From: Prevotella sp. UBA2711
Lineage (GTDB): Bacteria > Bacteroidota > Bacteroidia > Bacteroidales > Bacteroidaceae
DNA length: 64,000 nt
Assembly (NCBI GenBank): GCA_002354095.1
Contig: DEKX01000019.1
Coordinates: 199,148-263,147, forward strand
Direction: 5' to 3'
The position numbers and the translations under genes are program-made. This document shows positions 32,808 through 39,184 of the stretch, in pieces. Under the pieces are notes generated by a model. It made no database searches. It was not told the DNA's origin and saw only the letters and a program-made list of their open reading frames with translations. Numbering within the stretch: position 1 is the first letter of the stretch; every line of letters begins with the position of its first letter.

Positions 32808-35800
32808 TTAATAGTAGAAATCGTCATCGAAATCGATGGTTTCTGTGTTCTGTTGTATCTCGTTGGGAGGGAACAAGTCATTCTCTTCCTCGCTTTGCTG
32901 TTGTGGTGGGACATCTTCATCATCGGGCTCCTCCACAATGGTGTCCGGTTGTATCAACAGAGGCTGTTGAGTGACTGGTACAGGAGCCAGTTCTTCCTGA
33001 TAGAATAAATCATAGTCGTCGTAACTGAAGGCAGTGCCCAATAATGGAAGGTTTTGGTCGCTGATGATGATACGGCGGCAACCTGCCAGTCGTTGCGTCA
33101 TTTGCAGATTGGCAGAGAGCTGACGGGCATATTGCAGTGCCTCGTCATAGCTGCGGAAACCACTCACCATCATCCGACTGATGGCACCGTCGGTGTCAGT
33201 GTTGATATCGAAATTACGCACCAGATAGCTGGTGAAATTGTATTTGGCAATGTCGTAGAGCAACTGGTTCTGGTCAACACTGTCTGGTGAGTAAGCCAGT
33301 ACAAAGGTGTAGCGTGTGTCAAGCTGCGTACTGAGCGTGTCGAGTGGTAAGGAGTCATTGGGCGCCTCCATATTCTTACGCTGTCGCCAAATATCGTCAG
33401 CCGTCATCCTGTTGCCTTGCAGTCGGCGTCCTTGTTGCACACCATTCACAATCTGTCCTGCCATCTCGCTGACTTCGCTCTCAGGGAATTGTTCCACAAT
33501 CTGGCGCATGAGCGTCACGCAACTGTCTGGCCGCTGATTGTTGAGTTGGCTCAGTCCTTCGATAAATAGGAATTTAGCACGATTCTGTCCTGTGGGGAAT
33601 CGTTCGGCGGACAAGCGGACGTTGGCTTCCACTTCTCGATAGCGTTCTTCGCGAAAAGCTTGGTAGGTAGCTGCATAGAGCGAGTCTTCTATGTGTTGAC
33701 CGAATCGCTGATTCTCAGCAAAGTAAGGATCGGAGAGCAGAACGGTCCATTGACTCTCGGCATGTCGTTGTTGCATCTGTGCCAAAGCATCGTTGGCTTC
33801 TGTCCATCGGCCCTGTCGGGCATAGATGAGATAGAGGTGATACCAAGCCTCGTCATTATGTTCGTAGTCGGGGTACTGGTTGACAAGGCGATAGAGCATA
33901 CGATGACTCAGAGTCAGGTTGTCAAGTTTGTCCTTGAGGATGATACCAGCCTTGAACAGTGACTCCATGATAATGGCATCGCTGGCCTGTTTTTGTTCTT
34001 CTGTAAAAGGTATTTGCGCCAGATAGTATTCGCGAGTATGTGGATCGCTGTTTTCAACAGTAGTAGAATCGCTACTGTCAGTTGCTTGGGCGTTTTCTGA
34101 AAGCTGCTCCTCTGTTCCTTCGGCTCCAAGAGAGTCGGTTGCTTCTGCCGACTCTGCGTCATTGTTCAGTTTCACGACGGTAAGATTGGAACGTTGCCAG
34201 TTGTCGGCATTAGGTCGTTTTCCCCACATTTGTTCAAAGCGCTGCTTGCCCTGGCTGACAGCCTGTGGATTGTAGAAATACCAAGTGGCAGGACCTGTAG
34301 TCCTGTTTGCAGGAGTGGGTGTCGGGCGTTGCTGCATAGTAGGCGCCTGTTGTCCTCCATTCTGTAGTTGCTGTTGTTCAGCCTCAGCCTCCTGTTGCGC
34401 TCTTTTTTCTTCTTTCTCTTTCCTGATGAGTTCCTCAATAACGCGGTCTATAGCCTTGTTGCGCTCAGCTTCAGGCATAGTCGCTAACAGTTGCAGCGAG
34501 TCTTGTAAATGGATGGCTTCTGTATGGGGAACTAACTCATCCAATACCTGTGAGCGCTGAGCCAGTTCTTTGTATCCTGGGCGATCTTGGTCGAGTAAGC
34601 CGATAGCCTCGCCATAGCAGCGACGCGCATCACTGTATTTCTCTTGTTGCCAATAGAGATTACCCAGTTGCAGGAGCAGTACACCCTTTTCGGTTCCGCT
34701 TCGCGTAGCCTTTTTGTTTCCTTCTTCGTAGGCAGCTATTGCTCGGGTGGTGTCACGTCGTGTCAGGTAGATATTGCCAATGGCATAGTAAACTTGATCG
34801 AGAAAGTCTTTATTATTGTCTGAAGCTGCCATGCGCCGTAGGCGTTTAATGGCATTCTTGTCATCTATAGCAGCCATCACTTCACTCTGGGCAATGCGGG
34901 CGTTAAACTCCAGTTCATAAGGGGGATTGTGTCGGATAACATGTCGATAGGCGTCGTATGCCTGTTGGCGATGTCCCTGCAGAGCCTCTATCTGTCCCAG
35001 TAGGAACCACATACGAGCACGTTGCTTTTTGCGTCGTTCATGACGGATGGACCGCCGAAGATAAGTAGTGGCATCAGGCCAACTTTCGTGATGGATGTAG
35101 TAGTCTGCCAATGTGTAGTCCCAATCAGCGGTTGCTTGGTAGGGAATCGAATCACGTCGCTGCTTGACAATCAGGTCTTCTGCCTCATAAAGCCAGTCCA
35201 TTTCGACATAGCATTTCGCTTGCCATGCACGTGCCCTTGCCAGTATAACCGGTTGAGTGTGGTAGAGTCGTGCCATATAGCCGAAAGTAGCTGCCGCCTC
35301 TTCAAATTCTCCTTTTTGGAATTGTGATTTTCCCATCAGCAACCAGGCTCGCCAAAGAAAAGGGTTGTATTCTCGGCGATTCAGCCATTCGATGTCTTCT
35401 TTGGTTTTTCTGCGTTGCTTTTTCCATGTAGGCCGAGCCTTGATACTATATCGGCGAATGGCTTTCTCCATCTTTTCTATAGAACGGTCAAACTGTCCTT
35501 TTCCCAAGTCCTTGCTTTGTTTGTTGGCAACGGTATAGAGGGGAATGAGTTGGGTATGATCATCATGATTGCCGTTCTCTTTCTCTAAACTGCCTTCGAT
35601 GAAAGCTTGTGAACCATTGAAGTAGGTGTTGTAACGGGCATTAAACGAGTACCACCAGCGAGAAGTAGCTGTATTTTTCTTAGTAGAACAACTGGCCAGT
35701 GAAATGATGAGGGCTATTAATATAATAGGTGTAACGGAGGAGTGACATTTCTCCTTTTTCTTTCTGACCTCATCCTTCAGATCGGCTAATTTGCAGTCTG

Positions 35801-35927
35801 CCCTACTGCTGCATGACCCACAATCGCCCTCTTTCTGTACAATGGGTTCATCGTCACCCCTTGAAAGCAAGGCTGCGACGATACCTAATGCCAGTAGTAA
35901 ACCGATTGTAATAAGGGCGAAACTCAA
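32808..35927 (-). CDS. porW: PorW-like T9SS lipoprotein with extra N-terminal Cys-rich domain
   Basis: PorW (SprE) is a TPR lipoprotein required for type IX secretion. The 1039-residue ORF has TPR-like repeats (about 180-460), a low-complexity Gln-rich middle, and a C-terminal region ending in an acidic tail. The PorW-type lipobox (ALIISLASC, Cys80) is not at the N-terminus. It is preceded by about 65 residues: a membrane segment (MSFALITIGLLLALGIVAALL) and a cluster Cys36, Cys39, Cys45, Cys61. No in-frame ATG, GTG or TTG start near the lipobox is seen. This looks like a fusion of a small Cys-rich membrane protein to PorW. Gap to aroA is 12 bp. Confidence 0.82.
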   Translation of the reverse strand: MSFALITIGLLLALGIVAALLSRGDDEPIVQKEGDCGSCSSRADCKLADLKDEVRKKKEKCHSSVTPIILIALIISLASCSTKKNTATSRWWYSFNARYNTYFNGSQAFIEGSLEKENGNHDDHTQLIPLYTVANKQSKDLGKGQFDRSIEKMEKAIRRYSIKARPTWKKQRRKTKEDIEWLNRREYNPFLWRAWLLMGKSQFQKGEFEEAAATFGYMARLYHTQPVILARARAWQAKCYVEMDWLYEAEDLIVKQRRDSIPYQATADWDYTLADYYIHHESWPDATTYLRRSIRHERRKKQRARMWFLLGQIEALQGHRQQAYDAYRHVIRHNPPYELEFNARIAQSEVMAAIDDKNAIKRLRRMAASDNNKDFLDQVYYAIGNIYLTRRDTTRAIAAYEEGNKKATRSGTEKGVLLLQLGNLYWQQEKYSDARRCYGEAIGLLDQDRPGYKELAQRSQVLDELVPHTEAIHLQDSLQLLATMPEAERNKAIDRVIEELIRKEKEEKRAQQEAEAEQQQLQNGGQQAPTMQQRPTPTPANRTTGPATWYFYNPQAVSQGKQRFEQMWGKRPNADNWQRSNLTVVKLNNDAESAEATDSLGAEGTEEQLSENAQATDSSDSTTVENSDPHTREYYLAQIPFTEEQKQASDAIIMESLFKAGIILKDKLDNLTLSHRMLYRLVNQYPDYEHNDEAWYHLYLIYARQGRWTEANDALAQMQQRHAESQWTVLLSDPYFAENQRFGQHIEDSLYAATYQAFREERYREVEANVRLSAERFPTGQNRAKFLFIEGLSQLNNQRPDSCVTLMRQIVEQFPESEVSEMAGQIVNGVQQGRRLQGNRMTADDIWRQRKNMEAPNDSLPLDTLSTQLDTRYTFVLAYSPDSVDQNQLLYDIAKYNFTSYLVRNFDINTDTDGAISRMMVSGFRSYDEALQYARQLSANLQMTQRLAGCRRIIISDQNLPLLGTAFSYDDYDLFYQEELAPVPVTQQPLLIQPDTIVEEPDDEDVPPQQQSEEENDLFPPNEIQQNTETIDFDDDFYY

Positions 35928-35939
35928 AACGCAAAACGA

Positions 35940-37190
35940 TTAAATATGAATATTAAATTGTGCATCGCGCAGGTCATCCCAGAAATTGGGATACGACTTG
36001 GTGACTACTTGTGGATTGTTGATTTTGATATCGTTGAGGCGACACGATACGGGTGCAAATGCCAATGCCATGCGATGGTCTTCATAGGTGTCAATACCAT
36101 TCTCCATGTTTGGTTCACAACGTTCACCATCCCAGATCAAATCAGAGTCGTTAACCGACTTCACCACATATCCCAATTTCTTCATTTCGTTTTTTAAGGC
36201 TTCAATGCGGTCAGTTTCCTTGATTTTCAAAGTTTTCAGACCATGGAAATGGAAAGGAACGTTTAGGAGTGCACATGTCACCACAAAGGTTTGGGCTAAG
36301 TCGGGAGAATTGATAAAATCGTATTCCAATCTGGGAACACAACGGCCAGAGTGCTTGATGGTAACTGTGGTTGGGACACCCTGGGTTTTTGACTCGAAAT
36401 GAGTTTTAACTCCCAGCAGACTAAAAATATAGCGCAGGGAGGAATCTCCTTGTTTGGAGCCATCCATCAGACCCGTCAGTTTGACTTCCGCATCAGGATC
36501 TTTTGAGAGTGCCATAATTTCATACCAATAAGAAGCCCCACTCCAGTCGCTTTCAATGTAGTAAGCACGCTCCTTATAGGGTTTAGGACGAACTACGATG
36601 GTTTCAAAATCGCTCCACTCGGCATCGGCTCCGAATTCGCGCATTGTCCACAGCGTCAGGTCGATATACGGACGTGAGATGATGTCGCCAGTCAGTCGGA
36701 GCGTCAGTCCATTTTTCAGCGTCGGCGCTATCATCAGCAGGGCTGAGATATATTGCGAACTGATGTTGCCTGGCACTTCCAATAGTCCGCCTTCCAACTG
36801 TCCGCCTTTGATGCGGAGTGGGGGAAATCCCTCTTCTCCAACGTATTGGATATCGGCTCCCAGGAAACGCAGCGCGTCAACCAGCACACTGATGGGGCGG
36901 TGCTTCATGCGTTCAGTACCTGTCAGCACATGTTCCTCACCGTCTTTCACAGCCAGGTATGCAGTCATAAAGCGCATAGCCGTGCCGGCAGCCTTGATGT
37001 TAATCTCATAGGGGTTGTCTTTCAGGGCGTTTACTATCACTTCTGTATCATCACAGTTGGATAGGTTTTCAGGTAGAATCGAACCTCTCGACAAGGCGTG
37101 AATAATAAGCGCTCTATTGGAAATACTTTTTGAAGCAGGCAGTTCAGCTGTATGTCGTAGGCTATTTGGGGCCGTAATTGTATATTGCAT
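35940..37190 (-). CDS. aroA: 3-phosphoshikimate 1-carboxyvinyltransferase
   Basis: AroA joins shikimate-3-phosphate and PEP to make EPSP in the chorismate pathway. The 416-residue product begins MQYTITAPNSLRHTAELPA; an ATG four codons upstream (37202) is also possible. Signatures: LPASKSISNRALII, GTAMRFMTAYLAV, VPGNISSQYISALLM, DWSGASYWYEI, LKIKETDRIEAL and YEDHRMALAFAPV. It is of the normal length. With the PheC-like gene beyond the tRNA it may supply aromatic amino acid synthesis, which is inference. Confidence 0.95.
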   Translation of the reverse strand: MQYTITAPNSLRHTAELPASKSISNRALIIHALSRGSILPENLSNCDDTEVIVNALKDNPYEINIKAAGTAMRFMTAYLAVKDGEEHVLTGTERMKHRPISVLVDALRFLGADIQYVGEEGFPPLRIKGGQLEGGLLEVPGNISSQYISALLMIAPTLKNGLTLRLTGDIISRPYIDLTLWTMREFGADAEWSDFETIVVRPKPYKERAYYIESDWSGASYWYEIMALSKDPDAEVKLTGLMDGSKQGDSSLRYIFSLLGVKTHFESKTQGVPTTVTIKHSGRCVPRLEYDFINSPDLAQTFVVTCALLNVPFHFHGLKTLKIKETDRIEALKNEMKKLGYVVKSVNDSDLIWDGERCEPNMENGIDTYEDHRMALAFAPVSCRLNDIKINNPQVVTKSYPNFWDDLRDAQFNIHI

Positions 37191-37225
37191 ACTATAGTGC
37201 ATCTAATGTTTGATATTATTACTTG

Positions 37226-37233
37226 CAAAGTTA
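37226..37233 (-). promoter_or_regulatory. -7 promoter box for aroA-porW-porX-tsaE
   Basis: TAACTTTG on the minus strand matches TAnnTTTG, 35 bases before the chosen aroA start. All four genes downstream are on the minus strand with gaps of 5-20 bp, so they probably share this transcript. Confidence 0.5.
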
Positions 37234-37273
37234 AAGTAAAATACTCGTATATGAAAAAAAAGTCCGTTAAAAA

Positions 37274-37305
37274 TTTGCAAATAACGAAATAAAGCCGTAC
37301 CTTTG
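37274..37305 (+). promoter_or_regulatory. Promoter of tRNA-Pro
   Basis: TTTG at 37274-37277 and TACCTTTG at 37298-37305, 20 bp apart, is a complete Bacteroidota promoter, 33 bases before the tRNA. Confidence 0.75.
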
Positions 37306-37338
37306 CACCGCATTTCGAGAAGATTGGAAGAAAAGGAT

Positions 37339-37411
37339 CGGGATTTAGCGCAGTTGGTAGCGCACACGTCTGGGGGGCGCGAGGTCGCTGGTTCGAGTCC
37401 AGTAATCCCGA
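37339..37411 (+). tRNA. tRNA-Pro, anticodon GGG
   Basis: Seven-bp acceptor stem CGGGATT/AATCCCG, D-arm GCGC-AGTTGGTA-GCGC, anticodon loop CTGGGGG (GGG), T-arm GCTGG-TTCGAGT-CCAGT and discriminator A. The CCA end is not encoded. The anticodon stem has one mismatch, A28 with C42, at the edge of the 33-bp segment duplicated at 38966-38998. Confidence 0.93.
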
Positions 37412-37412
37412 C
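37380..37412 (+). repeat. attL-like 33-bp repeat (3' part of tRNA-Pro)
   Basis: Starts CGAGGTCGCTGGTTCGAG and runs through the end of the tRNA. An identical 33-bp copy lies at 38966-38998 in the same orientation, the usual trace of an element integrated at a tRNA 3' end. Confidence 0.88.
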
Positions 37413-37417
37413 AGAAC

Positions 37418-37462
37418 GGAAAAGACTGAGAATCTAACGATTCTTGGTCTTTTCCTTTTTTA
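37418..37462 (+). terminator. Terminator after tRNA-Pro
   Basis: A long stem with arms at 37418-37434 (GGAAAAGACTGAGAATC) and 37439-37455, a 4-nt loop and a T-run. Confidence 0.9.
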
Positions 37463-37515
37463 TAAGCTTTCTTAGACTAATCTGGACTATCAAATCAAGG
37501 GTTCATGATAGTTGT

Positions 37516-37761
37516 TTATAGCATATTTTCTAATTGTTCTACTGCTTTTGTAATATCCTCCCGAAACCTGCTGTGGTCGCGGAGAAAGTCTGAACGGCCT
37601 TCGGATAGGATATTATACAGTTCCTGGCTCATGTCATCTGCATAAGACGCAATAGCATACTCTATATCATCCTTCTGCCAGTCGAGCGAAGAATGGATAT
37701 AGACGTTCCGCTTCTGATGCAGAAAGCTATATGCTGTCTCTATGCTGTCACGGGTAATCAT
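37516..37761 (-). CDS. Small unknown protein coupled to DUF4250
   Basis: From ATG at 37761 the product is 81 residues (MITRDSIETAYSFLHQKRN to KAVEQLENML). It is predicted helical and mildly acidic, with no signal peptide and no family I recognise. The start overlaps the DUF4250 stop as ATGA, so the two are probably translated together. An ORF extension upstream lies inside the DUF4250 gene and is not likely used. It lies within the interval bounded by the tRNA repeats. Confidence 0.65.
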   Translation of the reverse strand: MITRDSIETAYSFLHQKRNVYIHSSLDWQKDDIEYAIASYADDMSQELYNILSEGRSDFLRDHSRFREDITKAVEQLENML

Positions 37762-37958
37762 GCGTCGTAGCCTATAGGTCTGAACTGTTTCTGCTGCTCG
37801 CTCCACACGAAGCCTTTGTCCTTCAGATAGTCCTTGATTTCCTGCGGCTCTCGGTTGAAGGCATAGCACAGCGATTCGAGGCTGTCAAATTCTTCGTCTC
37901 GTAGCAGCATGTTCACACTCGAAACCAGTATTGCGGGGTCTTTGGGTAAGTAGTCCAT
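37758..37958 (-). CDS. DUF4250 family protein
   Basis: From ATG at 37958 the 66-residue product starts MDYLPKDPAILVSSVNMLLRD, followed by EEFDSLESLCYAF and IKDYLKDKGFVWSEQQKQFRP. This pattern is that of DUF4250, a small conserved domain of unknown function. The ORF extends to 38009, but that part overlaps the PheC-like gene, and family members begin at MDYLPKDP. It is 19 bp after the PheC-like gene. Confidence 0.8.
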   Translation of the reverse strand: MDYLPKDPAILVSSVNMLLRDEEFDSLESLCYAFNREPQEIKDYLKDKGFVWSEQQKQFRPIGYDA

Positions 37959-37977
37959 CTGTATATCACAAAACTTA

Positions 37978-38823
37978 TTAAAATGCATATACCAATCCGT
38001 ATTTCTCATGCAAACGGCGAAGCGTGCCGTCTGATTTCATTTTCCGGATAGTAGTATTAACTACGTCCATTAAATCCTCCTGCCCTTTCCTCATCAGGAC
38101 CCCAATCTTGCCGTGAGTGAAAGGCTCATTCATTAATGGTGCAGCCAGTCTGGTGTCCGTCTTGACGTAATAGGGCGCCTCGGTAATTTCGGTAATCATT
38201 ACATCGGCTTCTCCCTCGGCTACCATTGAGGGAATTTCCTCGTTTTTCTGGTGGACTATGATGGTGGCATGTGTGAGGTTTTCGTTGGCAAACTTCTCAT
38301 TCAGTCCGCCAGGATTCACCATCACCCGAACTTCCGGTTTGTCGATGTCTGCCAAACTTTGGAAACGATTAGTTTCTGTGGCGCGACATAGAATCGTCTT
38401 GCCGTTAGCCAGATAGCCCTCGCTCATGAGCATCGTTTCGCAACGGGCGTCGGTGATGGTAATTCCGCCTATGGCCATATCGAAGAGCTGAGGTTCTGCC
38501 TGAACATCGGCTGTCAGCGTAGGCCAAGAGGTTTTCACAAATTCAATTTCTACATTTAAATGGCGGGCAATTTCTTGTGCCACCTCAATGCCAAATCCCC
38601 AATAGGTCCCGTCTTCCTCACGGAAAGACAGCGGACGATAGTCGCCTGTTGTACCCACTAATAATGTACCTCGTTCTACTATCTCGGCTACCTTTCCATT
38701 ATCGCGTTCGTCTCTGTCTGAACAAGCGGCAAGGACCGTAGAACTGTATAATGTCAGTAATACGGTCAGAAAGCAGAGTATTCTTCTTTTCCGGTCTGCT
38801 ATGTTTCTTGTCAGGTACTTCAT
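37978..38823 (-). CDS. PheC-like periplasmic lipoprotein: cyclohexadienyl dehydratase or solute-binding protein
   Basis: The 281-residue product has a lipoprotein signal (LAAC, Cys34) and the family 3 solute-binding fold. It shares with cyclohexadienyl dehydratase PheC the stretches VGTTGDYRPLSFR, FVKTSWPTLTAD, FDMAIGGITIT, RFQSLADID, VNPGGLNEKFA (169-179) and an EA pair at 215-216 that lines up with the PheC catalytic Glu173. PheC makes phenylpyruvate from prephenate, or phenylalanine from arogenate, in the periplasm. An aromatic role fits aroA nearby, but an amino-acid-binding protein is not excluded. No ABC permease is present. A -7 box at 38832-38839 lies 8 bases before the ATG, so the leader is very short. 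Confidence 0.72.
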   Translation of the reverse strand: MKYLTRNIADRKRRILCFLTVLLTLYSSTVLAACSDRDERDNGKVAEIVERGTLLVGTTGDYRPLSFREEDGTYWGFGIEVAQEIARHLNVEIEFVKTSWPTLTADVQAEPQLFDMAIGGITITDARCETMLMSEGYLANGKTILCRATETNRFQSLADIDKPEVRVMVNPGGLNEKFANENLTHATIIVHQKNEEIPSMVAEGEADVMITEITEAPYYVKTDTRLAAPLMNEPFTHGKIGVLMRKGQEDLMDVVNTTIRKMKSDGTLRRLHEKYGLVYAF

Positions 38824-38831
38824 ACTGGGTG

Positions 38832-38839
38832 CAAAATTA
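38832..38839 (-). promoter_or_regulatory. -7 promoter box for the PheC-like gene
   Basis: TAATTTTG on the minus strand matches TAnnTTTG and ends 8 bases before the start codon. Confidence 0.5.
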
Positions 38840-38911
38840 CTCGAATTCTTTCAATTTTCCATGGAAACTTCTCATTTTCTAATGAAAAAATGATTGAAGC
38901 TGTCTTTCTTG

Positions 38912-38966
38912 ACCGACAGAATGGCGTACGTGAGCGCCATTTCGTCGGTTTTTGCGTGCTGGGCAC
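38912..38966. repeat. 55-bp hairpin element, left copy
   Basis: Arms ACCGACAGAATGGCG (38912-38926) and CGCCATTTCGTCGGT (38935-38949) form a hairpin, followed by a T-rich run and GTGCTGGGCAC. A copy with about 51 of 55 bases the same lies at 46523-46577. The last base of this copy is the first base of the tRNA remnant. Confidence 0.9.
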
Positions 38967-38998
38967 GAGGTCGCTGGTTCGAGTCCAGTAATCCCGAC
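38966..38998 (+). repeat. attR-like copy of the 3' end of tRNA-Pro
   Basis: A 33-bp exact copy of 37380-37412. It lacks the 5' half, so it is a tRNA remnant, not a gene. Confidence 0.88.
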
Positions 38999-39004
38999 CA
39001 AAGG

Positions 39005-39042
39005 AAAATCCAAATGGCTCTGTGGCTGTTTGGATTTTTTTT
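39005..39042 (+). terminator. Terminator after the tRNA remnant
   Basis: AAAATCCAAA (39005-39014) pairs with TTTGGATTTT (39029-39038), followed by more T. It may be the original terminator of tRNA-Pro, moved away by the insertion. Confidence 0.8.
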
Positions 39043-39139
39043 TCTCTTGCAAGGATTGGATATGCGGTGTTGGAGCACACCTTATTTAATAATAAGGTAA
39101 AAAAATAGCGAATGTATTATTAATTTCAAAAAAATGTCG

Positions 39140-39147
39140 TATCTTTG
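39140..39147 (+). promoter_or_regulatory. -7 promoter box for the giant surface gene
   Basis: TATCTTTG matches TAnnTTTG, 37 bases before the ATG at 39185. No TTTG at the right spacing is seen. Confidence 0.5.
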
Positions 39148-39184
39148 CACCATTATATCCTAAAAAACAAAAAAGATACGCAAT

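Noticed and set aside
38940..38998. Second complete tRNA gene
   Set aside because: The 5' acceptor strand, D-arm and anticodon arm are missing; only the 3' part is present.
38820..39080. Open frames on both strands over the hairpin and tRNA remnant
   Set aside because: They read through a tRNA piece, a hairpin and a terminator, and match no protein family; the DNA is better explained by those elements.
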